NCBI GenBank assembly: GCA_002943765.1
Contig: PQWQ01000007.1
Coordinates: 1,862,501-1,926,500, forward strand
Source of the DNA: Psoroptes ovis
Lineage: Eukaryota; Arthropoda; Arachnida; Sarcoptiformes; Psoroptidae
Direction of reading: 5' to 3'
DNA: 64,000 nt
The notes below the pieces were generated by a model. It searched no databases, was not told where the DNA came from, and saw nothing but the letters and a program-made list of their open reading frames with translations. The translations under genes were made by a program, and so were the position numbers. Every line of letters starts with the position of its first letter. The first letter of the stretch is position 1. This document shows, piece by piece, positions 12,601 to 23,960 of the stretch.

Positions 12601-15057
12601 AGCTAATGCTGATTCTTCCTTGATTGGTGGTACTGGTGAGGGCTGAGAAGGTTGTGGAATTGATTTGATCATTTGCTGCTGGTTTGATCTCGCTGTCGGA
12701 TCGATTGTTGTATTTTCAATATGAATATTAGAATTATGATGATTGTGTTGATGATGATGCGAAAGAGGAAGCGAAGGAGGACGAGTAGGTTGCGAATGTA
12801 AATGATCTTGAGATTGTTGTTGTTGTTGAATAAACGATGGATTTGATGACGATGAATCACATGTTGATGGCCCGTTACTATTATTTCCACTGGTATTTTT
12901 GAATTGTGAATTGTTATTATTGATGGATTGTTCACCAGTTAGTTTACTGCTATTATCATCATTTTTCAATGTGGCTATTGATGATGAGGTTGATACAGCG
13001 GCTGCAGTCGTGCTTGATTTTGATAATTTATGAAGTGAATTAAATTGATTATTTAAATCTATTTCATTCATTACACGATGATGAAATGGTGATGAATTGA
13101 TTGCTGATAAATTCTTCAATAGTTGTGATGATGATGATGACCATTTTTTAATATCTTTACTAATATTTTTTCCCATAGACGTGAATGATGATGATGATGA
13201 TGATTGCTTTAATGAACATTGTTTATTTTGATGATGTTTTATCTGATTTATACATTTCATACAATTACATTTATTCTTCAATATTAATATTTCATCATTA
13301 TTCTTATCATTATCATTATTTTCATAATCAATATCACCATTTTTGACCGAAGATGATTGTGAATTATCTCTCTTATTTTCGATTTGATCACAAACAGTAT
13401 TTATTTGATTGAAATTTTTGCGTAAATAATAACTATCATTCGGTTTTAGATTATAATATGGTGTCATTAATAATTTTGCTTGTTCTAAATATTCTTTTGA
13501 TCCTTTGTGCAACTTTTTTGACAATTCTTGAAAATTACGATGCTTTTCAATTTGTTGTTGTTGATGTTGCTGCTGCTGTTGCGCAGATGATGGACAACTT
13601 GAATTACTAGCGTTATTCGGTGATTGTAGTTGACATTTATATCGGTACAATTCTGAATCAATATCGGTTATAAATACATAACTTGCTGGATATTTTAATC
13701 TACAATTATTATCAACGATTATTTCAACAATTTTTTGTGATAAATCATTGTTATTATTGATAAAATGCTCATTATCATTCAATTTATCTTTTGTTGTTGC
13801 ACTTTTTTGTTGCTGTTGATTAATGTTCGTATTATTATTATTAGCACTTGATGATGATGATGATGAATTCGAAGTTGATGAGGATAATGGATATATCTTA
13901 TTCCAATCAGATAATAGTTTTTGTGCATTCGGATCATTATCTTTATATACATGACCAGTTAGATAGCCTTGTAAACCATATGGTGATAATAAAACTGCAT
14001 GGATAATACAAAAAAAAATTTGCAAATAGAAACAAAACCAAATGAAAAACCATGAAAAAGCACATACCTTGTATACCATCCGGTAGCTGTTGAGCTATCA
14101 GTATATCATCACGTGTTATTGGCCGTATTGATGTATGTTGTCGTACATCAACATTTGCACATACATTACTATCACCATGTAAGAAAAAATTGAAACGAAA
14201 TGTTATCTGTGTACCTTCTTTTATAATATCACTAATTGTTGTATCATTTTTTAGTGTTGTTGCAGCTGCTACTGATGAGGATGATGTTCCTGTCTCTTTT
14301 GGACATAACGATGATGATGATGATGATGATGTTTGTGGTCTATTTTTCGTCTGAAAAAACCATCTACCAATACGTGAGTATCCTTTTGATAACAGACATC
14401 TAAATATTTACATTTGAAATTAGACATTTATTTCATTCGAAAATTTTAAATTTTACCTTTCAATCAAATTATGTAATGCTTTAAATAATAATGTTCTACA
14501 TTCATATGAAAGACCACTTTCCCAGGAACCTTGTTCACCTTCTAATCATGAAAAACAAATAAGAAAATCAATTAATAACTGAGCAATAATTGAGAGATAA
14601 TAAAAATTAATTTACCTTTAAGATTCGGTACAACTAAATCTTTTAGATCAGGTTCATCACCATACCAAAATATCCATAATTCTTTTGTAAAATAATTGAA
14701 ATCACGATTTGTATAATTATTTTGCTGTTGCGGATTATTTGTGTCCTGAGTATTTGCATTATTTATATTATTCGTATTACGTATTCGACGCCAAACACAT
14801 AATAAATTTGCATTAATACAACGTGAAAATGATGACAATATTGGATCATCATTTAAATCATTAAAATTTTTGTCACATGAATATTGTCGCCATTTGATAC
14901 CGCATAGATCAGCCTATTGAATTATGAAAATTAAGCAATTTTAAAAAAACTAATCAACAAAAGTAAGCAATTAAATTGCACATACCAAGGCGAAAAAATT
15001 CGTATGACAATCTTCTAGGCTATTACCGTTGGTTAAGAAATATGTTGTTTGAGTCAT
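6647..15057 (-). CDS. MED13: Mediator complex subunit 13 (CDK8 kinase module)
   Basis: MED13 links the CDK8/CycC/MED12 kinase module to core Mediator. Eight exons (minus): 14986..15057, 14616..14913, 14457..14541, 14068..14399, 7288..13994, 7057..7218, 6857..6969 and 6647..6782; 7905 coding bases, 2634 aa. N-terminal domain (about 1-275): SLEDCHTNFFALADL, LSSFSRCINANLL, LWIFWYGDEP, GLSYECRTLLFKALHNLIER, HGDSNVC, LLSPYGLQGYLTG. Central FPTPPSLE and a conserved block about 1680-1900 (GPLTWRQFHRLAGRGTE). C-terminal PIWI-like domain from about 2100 (PSVMIYVLESFSPFG, RPLPRWFW-type end, LENTCPVFLK, YNALSWL). Seven introns are 69-88 bases. Longer than human (about 2170 aa) because of Gln/Asn/Ser/His tracts inside the 6.7-kb exon. 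Drosophila name: skuld. Confidence 0.95.
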
Positions 15058-17826
15058 ATTTAAGAATTTTCTTAATCTTATTTAAATGAATTCATTTTCT
15101 TTTTCATTCGAAAAATGATTCATAAAACCAAAAAAAAAAATCTATTGATGATTGATCATTGATGTTTTATGACATTTTATCAATTTTTTTCTTGTTTTTT
15201 GTTTTTGTTGTTTGTTATTGTCGTAATTTGTTGTTGTTGTTAATATTTTTTGTTTAAAAAAATGAAAATAAAGAAAATCAAAGAAAAAATAAAAACAAAA
15301 TGAAAAAAAAATAAATAAAAGCAAGTTTGAGATGTGATGTAATGAATCAAATGAATTGAGGTCGATCCATTTTTTTATCGATGTTTTTTTTTTGCTGTCC
15401 AAAATTCCGTAATATTGAAATCGAAAAATTAGCGACGATTTTTGCCACAAAATTTCACAATTTTTCTAATTAATAAATGATTCGGTCTTATTGAACATAG
15501 ACAAAAGGAAAATTTGGCAGAATATTTTTGTTTTTTTTTTTTTTGTTATTCTTTCTCAGCTTCTAATTATTCATATGAGAATATTTAATTGGAACTTGAT
15601 CAAACTTTTTGAATGATGATGAACAACAACAACAAAAACACATTTAAATTTTTTTTTTGAAAAATCACACAAAATCATTCAATAAAATGAATTAAGATGA
15701 AAAAAATAAATAAATAATAAACGCAACACCACGAGTCACCATCACATTTATATTTATTAAAACACCACCACTACCAGAATTTATTCAAGTTTTTTTCTTT
15801 TGCATCAAAAAAAAAAAAAAAATTTCCATTTAAAAAAATTAGATAAATGATTAAATAATTAATATCGCTAATGTTGTTGCTGCTGTTGGTGATTTATTTA
15901 TTCTTTTAATTAAATCAATCAATTTATTTTAATATTTAATTCAATTTTTATTGTGAATTCGTCGTATAATCACATATGAAAAGATTCTGATCAATTGAAT
16001 GTTTGGTTTTTTTTTTGAATATTTTTCCTCTTGATTATCAGTGCATCAAATATTCTTCAAAATATTCATGTTTTTCAAGATCTAAACAATATTTATTTGT
16101 TGTTGTTGTTGTTATCAATATTGATTACATTTTATTGTTTTCTTATGCATTTATAATCATTGTTTGTAAATATTATTCATTCATTCAAATATAAATCATA
16201 TAAATAATTATATGTGAAACAATTATATCGTTGTTGATTTGTTCATTTCATTTTATTTTTCATAATTTCTGTCTTTGCTTTCTTTCAATTTCAATTGATT
16301 TCATTAAATAATATTTCATTGATTAAACATCATCATCAAAAATATATCAATGAGCAAAGCAAGAGAGAGAGAGAGAGAGGGTGATGATATTTGTTGTTGC
16401 TGATGATGTTGTTGTTGATGATGGAATATGATGATCATTAAAATTATGGTTAAAGATGATGGTTAACACAGAAAATTACGAAAAAAAAAATTACGCGAGA
16501 AACAACAACAAGAGCCGCTCATGATTATTTTTGTTTTTTTGCTTTGCTCCAAAGATTCCGTTTGGTTCGCTTCTGACCAAAAAAAAAAAAAAAATTGAAA
16601 AAAAATTTGTCGTCGTCGTGTTCCAATGTAACATTCATCAATGCTGCTACCTTTCGTCACCACATACGTTTGTAATATATTTTCACAGTATATAGCCATG
16701 TATGAGCATCAATTTTGTTCATATCCATATACCACTACTTTTTTTTTTGCTTTGCTCGCTTTTTCCCAAAATTTTGATATTACGTGAATTTTTTCCTCAT
16801 TCTATTTCTAATACTTTTTTTAGATTTATAAGAAAAAGCGGCCATGATTATCATCACATATTCAAACAAGGTAGTGGCAATAAGATCAATGTTCTATGAC
16901 CCATTCAAGTTGTAGTAGTATAGAGAGATGATAATCACTGGATGAATGACACAGGTAAAAAATTTAATGTTTCAAGCTGGTTGTAGTAGTTCACTTGATT
17001 GTTACGACCTTTTATTTCTTATCAAATCTATATGGTGGCAGTACGATCGCATTTTTCGTTTGAAAATTTTTTTTTTTTTATCTCGCAAAATACGTCAATC
17101 AAATGATACAAGAAAAAGGAGAGAAATTGAATGGTCACCGAAAGCAGTGGACATCTATTTTTCGGTTTTCACGGGATTGAATACAAGAGATTAATGAGAA
17201 AATCGGGTTTATGGTCAACCTTTTTTCATTTCGGTCATTCATATAATTCTAATCCATAGTTCTTTGCCCTTTGCCCTCTTTGCATTTGCATGCTAGCCGA
17301 TTACAAACCAGACGATCGACGATTGATCAATCAGTATTGAATTGAAATTTTCCCAGTTTTCCATTGATCTTATTTATTTATTTTTTTTCGTCCGAAAAAT
17401 TTTCGCAAAAATTCAAAAAAAAAAAAAAATAGAAAAAAAATTACGAGTCGTCGTATATGAATAACGCTTTATAGTCGTGCAAAATTTTCAGAAAAAAAAA
17501 TTTGAATTTTTTTTCAGCCAATCAGAAACGTTTTTAACGTTTTTTTCTGTTTGTCAGTATTCGATTTTTTTCCCAGGTTTTTTCAGTGTTCGTTTGATTT
17601 CTAATCGTTCAAATTTTTGATGAATATACGATGACTGTTTTTTAGTTGGTGAATTATTTTCAAGGATTAATTATTAAAAATGACAATTAAATGACTATAA
17701 AATTTTCTGATTAGATTTCATTTGATTATTTGCCATCATCGATCATCATCATTGATCTAGTTTAATAATTTGTGATTGATTGACTAAAAAAAATTGATTT
17801 TTCTTTGTTGAAAAAATTGTTTAAAA
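15058..17826. other. Divergent intergenic region MED13 / coiled-coil C1 gene
   Basis: No gene recognised. Features: an (AG)n tract at 16362-16380; poly-A/T runs; the 9-mer GCTTTGCTC (or its complement) three times between 16350 and 16760; and two similar A-rich blocks followed by TCGTCGT (about 16577-16620 and 17412-17455). A TTTGCAT octamer-like word is near 17281. Small ORFs here are low-complexity and are not supported. Confidence 0.5.
16362..16380. repeat. (AG)n microsatellite
   Basis: Nine AG dinucleotides plus a terminal G in the MED13/coiled-coil divergent spacer. It could bind a GAGA-type factor; that is inference only. Confidence 0.7.
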
Positions 17827-20800
17827 ATGTTACATCGTATTAAATCTTGCCGTTTATCATCGAAAGAATTCAACGCTGAATTGGATGAATTATTAGATTA
17901 TGCAAATAAACTCGAACAACTTGATTTGAATAATGAATTGAAACGATTACAAGGCAGTATTGAAAAATATACTAAACATGAAAATGAAAAAAATAATAGC
18001 AAAAAGTGTGAACAATTTGAAAAAGAAGCATTGAATTTGATTGAAGAATTGAAAACAATTTATGAAGATAAAATTGCTAAAATTAAACAACATTATGAGA
18101 AACAATTCGTTTCATTGGTACAAAAACATAAATCTGATATTCAATTATTACGTTCAAAAATTCATGATAATTGTGTTGTCAAACAATCTGATACAACAAA
18201 ATCGCCTAAAAAACTGCCTAAAAATGACAATCATGAAAATCAATCTGAAATAAAAGCTGAACGAAAACGATTAAATGACAAGATTGATGAATTGGAGAAA
18301 GAAAACAAGCGTTTGAAATTGCGTATCGAATCGGCTGAGAATCGAATAGAAAAAAATGAAAAGCAACGTAAAACAATCGAATCAGATCTCGGTAAATCTA
18401 AACAAGAATTTAATGATCTTAATGGTGAAATTGCGAAACAAAAATCCAAAATTATTGAACTTGAAAAAACTGTCGAAAAACAAAAAGCACAATTGTCTGA
18501 AAATGAAACGAAAATTGGCCAATTGAAAGAAATAAATGAAAAATTGGAGAAACAGTTGCAGCAATCGAAAATAGAATCTTTAGAAACACCGATCAAATCA
18601 ATATCTACGACGGAGGTATTATCGGTTCAGAATAATCACAACGATAATGGCAGTATTAGCAGTGGAATCGGTGGTGTCTACAGTGTCAGCGATAATGATA
18701 ATTACTTTGATGATATTGAAAAATTGAAAACTAAATTAATAATTAGTGAGCGTGATATACGTTTGGCCAATCGTAAAATTGAAAATAAAACCGAAATTTG
18801 TAACATATTGCGTTCAGATTTGAAAGAAATCAAACAACAATTGACAGAATGCGAGAAAAAATTAATGGATGAACAGAAACGTTCCAATAATTATTCAGAT
18901 TTGATAACAACTTATGAAAGTGAATTGAATCAAAATAAACAGCAAATTGAACAAAAAGATACTGAAATAATGGTATGTTTTCTTATTATCCGACTTCCAT
19001 CATCACTAATAATTCGTCATTTCTCTCTTTTTTTTCAGAATTTGAAATTATTGATCGATGAAAATAACAATCACTTCAATTTGAAATTAAAGGTGAATGC
19101 AAATGCAAATAATTTTACTTTAAATGATCTCAGTTATAGTAATGATAATATGATTTCTACTTCGAATGAATCGGCCATTAATCATATCAATGGTGATGGT
19201 GTTGACATTAATAATAATAATACTGATCATCATAATATTAATAGTAGTTCTGGATGTTCATCATCAACATCATCACCAACAAAAATGAATATGGCGAAAA
19301 AATCTAAATTTTCTGGTTATATTGAATTATCAATCGTTGGTAATTTATCTGTTACTAATAATGACAGTGGTACAATTAAATGTCATAATCATCATCATTA
19401 TGATATGTCTGCAATGGCTGATTAATTAGTCTAAAATTAAAATGAAGGGCTTTCATTCTCTTTTTTTCGTGCAACAAGTTTATTGTTATAATCACTTCTT
19501 TATTATGTCTTGTTATACACATCATTAACTCATTAATTATTATTATAATTGTTATTTGTGCTTAGATATTTTGAATTTATAAAAAAAAATTTATTAATAA
19601 AATTGCTTTATATAATTCTTTCTAATTCTGATTGTTTTTTTTTTCTCAAATCCTTCCCATGGAATCATTTTAGGAATCAAATGAAAATGAGAAGAAACTA
19701 AGGCAACAATATAATGATGCGAATAAACGTATTGATTTATTAATGAAGGAAATCGAAACATGTAAACGAAATAATGTAAATTTGAATTATTCACTTGAAA
19801 AAACAACAAACGAAATGAATCGTCATATGAATGATAATGAACAATTGAAGAAAAAAATTGAAAGATTTAAAAAATTATTGAAATGTTGTGAAGAACAAAT
19901 CAGTGAATATAATCAAAAATTACCAAACATAATCAATAAACAAAAATTACAAACATCTGATCAAATATCGATATTGAATCAAGAATTAAATCAATTGAAA
20001 GAGAAAAATAAATTGCTACAAAATGAAATCGAAGAATTGCAATCAAAATTAATTGAACAACAAAAACATATGAATTCAATGATTGAAAATGAAAAAATTG
20101 AAAATAATCATTTGAAAAATAAATTATCATTAGAATTGATGAAAATTGATCAATATGAAATGGAATTATCTGAATTAAAATTAATTTTGGATAATCGTGA
20201 AGAAGAATTGATAGCCATCAAAGAAGAGGCCGCTAATCATATCACAAAGATATCGAAATTGTCTCAAGAACTTTTGGAATATCAATCTCAGAATGATATT
20301 AAACAAAAAGAACTTTCAATGTTATATGAACGCCATCAATCATTACAGGATAATTTTGATGAAAAATGTCAAGATTTATATTTGTATGAAGAAACAATAT
20401 CCCAACAGAAAAAATTGCTTGATTATATTAATGAAAATTGTAAATGTTTAAATATTGCGAATGAAAAGAAAAAATCATTTACATTATTTTCATTAGGTAG
20501 TATTAATAAACAGAATAGTAATCAACAAAAATCACCAATAATTGATGAATTACAACGTAAATTGAAAAATGAATATACAAAAAATGAATTATTGAATAAA
20601 AAATTGAATGAAATTGTACAAGAATTGGATAAACGTTGTCGTGATGGTAAGTTTCTTGAATGGTTTCATTTGATTCATTGATTGATTTTTTTCGAATTTT
20701 TTTTTGACAGTTCAAAAATTAAGATGTGAAATACAAATATTAAAATCCAAAAATGATGAAAAAACGCCACGATCCGTTGGAGGTGAACATCAATTTGTGT

Positions 20801-21117
20801 CAAAATTAATGAAAACAAATTATGAAATATGTGTTGCATGCGCTAAAATGATAAAACTTGGTTCCAAAGCAAAATTATGTAAAGAATGTCGTTCAATCAT
20901 ACATAATGGTTGTCGTTTATTGAACAATTGTGGTATATCAGTCGAAATGATACGATCAAAATCATTTGGTGTTGATGAAGATGATGATGATACAACAAAA
21001 AATTATTATCAACATCAAAATGATGAAGATAATGATAATGATTCAATATTTCCAGAATCGACCACAACACCTACTGACGAAGAATCGGATATTAATTCAG
21101 TCAATACAATGTACTAA
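17827..21117 (+). CDS. Long coiled-coil protein with C-terminal RACGAP1-like C1 zinc finger
   Basis: Product not identified. Exons 17827..18972, 19039..19092, 19674..20646 and 20711..21117 join in frame to 859 aa. Residues about 10-720 are mostly heptad-rich coiled coil (Glu/Lys/Leu/Gln), broken by a Ser/Gly/Asn linker near 265-295. A C1-type zinc finger follows at 751-798: H751, C791-type spacing CxxC (VA), 12 residues, CxxC (KE), four residues, H, two residues, C, and a final C after five residues, shorter than the usual six or seven. Its wording (HQFVSK, CVAC, KLG, CKECRSIIH) resembles MgcRacGAP/RACGAP1 most, but no RhoGAP domain follows; the protein ends in an acidic tail. Citron-type proteins were considered; no kinase, PH or CNH domain is present. 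Structure solid, function unknown. Confidence 0.75.
19093..19425 (+). other. Possible alternative terminal exon of the coiled-coil C1 gene
   Basis: The intron downstream of exon 2 begins with a weak donor (GTGAAT) and remains open for 110 codons, to a TAA at 19423-19425. It encodes a Ser/Asn/Asp/His-rich tail containing KSKFSGYIELSIVGNLSV. An AATAAA signal follows at 19596-19601. If the donor is not used, a short protein of about 510 aa without the C1 finger would result. Openness and signal are seen; use is inferred. Confidence 0.4.
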
Positions 21118-21235
21118 GTCTTGATGATAGAAAAAAAAAGAAATGAAAATTTCTTCAAGTCAATTTGAAATTTTTTCTCTTGATAATTCCATACAAATAA
21201 TTATTATAATGATATTATTTTAGAAAAAAAAATCA

Positions 21236-21325
21236 TTTATTTACACTTATAACACATTTATCATTATTTAATCCAAAATAATCATTCTGAAAAATTATCT
21301 TTTCCATCTAAATAAATGAAATAAA
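21236..21325. terminator. Overlapping convergent poly(A) signals
   Basis: AATAAA on the plus strand at 21311-21316 and 21320-21325 would serve the coiled-coil gene. TTTATT at 21236-21241 (AATAAA on the minus strand) would serve NLE1. The plus-strand signals lie inside the last NLE1 intron, so the two transcripts probably overlap at their 3' ends. Confidence 0.4.
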
Positions 21326-22821
21326 TTTTTTATTCTTTTATTCTTAAAAATCTTTCAATTGATTAATTGTACTTACATTTTCAACAAACGATCTTTACCA
21401 CCACTAGCCACTGTATAACCATCAGTACTCCAATCTAATGCATATACTTCATCTGAATGGCCAGGTAAATCGATTAATAATTTTCCATCATTCATAATAT
21501 TCCATATTTTAATTGTTGAATCAGCACTACAACTAGCCAATAAACGATTATCCGATGACCATGAAATTTGATAAACAGCATTAACATGTCCACGTAATGA
21601 TTGTAGAAATTTACCGGTAAAACCATTCCATAATTTAATGGATTTATCAAATGATGCACTAGCAATTAAACGACCATTTGGTGAAAATTTTACATCATTT
21701 ACTAATTGTTGATGTCCAGTCATGCGGCTTAATGATTTTTTCGATGTTTCTGGATTCCATAAAAATAATGTAAAATCATCTGATCCAGATACTAAACGTT
21801 CATTTTCTAATCGTATTTGTTCATAACGTTTTTTGCATTTTTCAATTAATGATTGCTGGTCATCTTGATTATTTTCCTTGAAATTCGAATTCAGTGGATC
21901 ATACAATCCAATGCGTAGAATGTATTCAGTTGATAATGTTAGTGTGTTGACCCAATGTCCGTGTCCAGTTAATGTGCGACATAAAATTCCGTTTTCAGCA
22001 TTCCATACTTTGATAGTACGATCACGTGAACCACTGTATATGAGGCCAGTTCCACCCCATTTGATGGATGAAACATTTTGAGTATGACCACTCAGCGTAA
22101 ATAAACATTGACCAAGAATTACATCCCAAATTTTGATCGTCGTATCTTTTGATGCACTAGCCAATCGACGACATTCAACATTCAAATGATAAGGTTCCCA
22201 AACTAAAGCATTAATCCATTGTTTATGACCACGTAAACCTGAACCGATTTGTTGACCATTTTTGGTATTCCATATAAATATCAAACCACTTTTATCACCA
22301 GATGCAAGACGTTGTCCATCAGGTGACCATGATATGACTAATACCCAATGTTTATGTGATTTACATTGTCTAAATGGTGTTTCAGTGGATATATCCCAAA
22401 AACGTACAGTTGTATCACCAGAACCACTAGCTAATAATTTTCCATCAGGACTAAATGATACGGAAACGATTGAATTAGAATGACCTTCTAATGTACTCGA
22501 ACATCTTGATACGGCTTCAACATGATATAATGATTGTGCGGCACATATAATTTCAAGACATTTTTCCAGTTGTATTTCATTTTGGTCAAATTTTTCAATA
22601 CAATCAGATAGCGTTGTTTTGATTTCATTATCTTGAATAAAAAACAAATATTGTTGTTTTAGTTGTTGTTGATCATCATTTTTCGTTTGTTGTTGAAATG
22701 TATTACAAATTAATTGTAATCTATCAACATTAATATCGATAGGTACATCAAATGGTTGACCAATCGCTTCATTATTATCAGTTTTAAATTGTACTAAAAC
22801 GGTTTTCGAATCTTTATTCAT
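21295..22821 (-). CDS. NLE1: Notchless homolog 1, WD-repeat 60S biogenesis factor
   Basis: Pre-60S assembly factor whose N-terminal NLE domain binds the MIDAS domain of midasin/Rea1 for ATP-driven release; also known as a Notch-pathway modifier. Exon 1 is 21377..22821 and the last coding exon only 13 bases (21295..21307), across a 69-base intron, giving 485 aa, the same as human NLE1. NLE domain at about 8-75 (VLVQFKTDN, PFDVPIDINVDRLQLICN), then an eight-bladed propeller with repeated GHxxxV...SPDGxxLASGSGDxTVRFWD units. The tiny exon supplies the terminal IWKR, which matches the family end (xIWRR) and would be missed by ORF calling. Divergent from SCO1 over 171 bases; convergent with the coiled-coil gene. 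Confidence 0.95.
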
Positions 22822-22992
22822 GGTGGATCAAAATAAATAGCAATTTGATTCAAAATTGATACACGTGAGTATTTACAAAAACATGTGGACATCTATTTCG
22901 ACTGTATTAGGTTCATCATTGTCCAAATATATTTCGATATTATTTTTGCTATTTATTTTGCAGATTATTTAAATTGAATTAAATTGCCGAAA
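22822..22992. promoter_or_regulatory. Bidirectional promoter NLE1 / SCO1 with E-box
   Basis: Only 171 bases separate the two divergent start codons. A perfect CACGTG E-box is at 22862-22867, and ACATCTATTTCG at 22889-22900 is a poor relative of the CCATCT motif. A Myc/Max or USF/MITF-type factor would fit; not provable from sequence. Confidence 0.5.
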
Positions 22993-23850
22993 ATGAATTT
23001 AATTTTCCGATCAATTTTTTTGAAAAATTTACGAATCACTCATACAAATTTTATTAAAATTATCGATAGACAATTCCACAGTTTGTATCTAATAAAAAAT
23101 GATTCAACAATATTAAGATTAACTCGAAGACCGTTACCATCGTCATCGACATTGATATTGTTTTCAACATTAGGACAAAAATCACAACCAAAACGGGCAT
23201 TTTTCACATGGAAATCATTCATTATATCTGGTGTTTTAGTCACATTTTTCGCTGGTTTTATGATTCAAATGAAAAATGAAAAATTGAAACAATTAGAGCA
23301 GCAACGTAAAAAAGCATTAGGCGAAACAGCTGTTGGTGGCCGTTTTGATTTGATTGATCATAATGGTAAACCTTATTCATCATCAAATCTAGAAGGACGT
23401 TGGGCAATGATTTATTTCGGTTTCACACATTGCCCTGATGTTTGTCCTGATGAATTGGAAAAAATCGTAAAAGCATTAGAAATAATTGAAAGTGATAAAA
23501 AAGCTGATCCCATACAGCCAATATTTATAACGGTTGATCCTGAACGTGATACAGTACAAGCTGTAAAAGAATATATACAAGAATTTTCACCGAAATTTAT
23601 TGGTCTCACTGGTAGTAAAGAACAAATAAATCAAGCAACACGTGCATATCGTGTCTATTATTCAGCAGGTCCACGTGATCATGAAAATGATTACATTGTT
23701 GATCATACAATTATAACATATCTGATCAATCCTGATGGTGAATTAGTTGATTATTATGGACAAACAAAAACAGCTGAAGATGTGGCCCGAGGTGTTTTAA
23801 AAGCAATGAAAAATTATCGTAGTATGAATCGTAGGTTAGGATTTTTGTAG
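22993..23850 (+). CDS. SCO1: SCO1/SCO2 cytochrome c oxidase copper chaperone
   Basis: Inner-membrane mitochondrial copper metallochaperone that helps metallate the CuA site of COX2. Single exon, 285 aa from the ATG at 22993 (an in-frame TTG nine bases upstream is ignored). Basic presequence at 1-60, membrane segment at about 75-92 (FIISGVLVTFFAGFMIQM), then a thioredoxin-fold domain. Copper ligands are all present: C147 and C151 in THCPDVCPDE and H238 in VDHTIITYL; VDPERDT is also typical. Close to the human SCO1 length (301). SCO1 and SCO2 are not distinguishable here. Poly(A) signal AATAAA at 23919-23924. Tail-to-tail with POLR2E, 110 bases apart. Confidence 0.94.
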   Translation: MNLIFRSIFLKNLRITHTNFIKIIDRQFHSLYLIKNDSTILRLTRRPLPSSSTLILFSTLGQKSQPKRAFFTWKSFIISGVLVTFFAGFMIQMKNEKLKQLEQQRKKALGETAVGGRFDLIDHNGKPYSSSNLEGRWAMIYFGFTHCPDVCPDELEKIVKALEIIESDKKADPIQPIFITVDPERDTVQAVKEYIQEFSPKFIGLTGSKEQINQATRAYRVYYSAGPRDHENDYIVDHTIITYLINPDGELVDYYGQTKTAEDVARGVLKAMKNYRSMNRRLGFL

Positions 23851-23918
23851 ATTGGATAATTTTTGATTCAAAATCTTGTCAATCGTATTTGGAAAAAAAA
23901 TTTAATAATCAAATATTG

Positions 23919-23924
23919 AATAAA
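23919..23924 (+). terminator. Poly(A) signal of SCO1
   Basis: AATAAA 69 bases after the SCO1 stop codon, in the 110-base convergent gap before POLR2E. Confidence 0.6.
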
Positions 23925-23960
23925 AAAAATTACAAATGAAATTTATGGAAATGAAAATAT

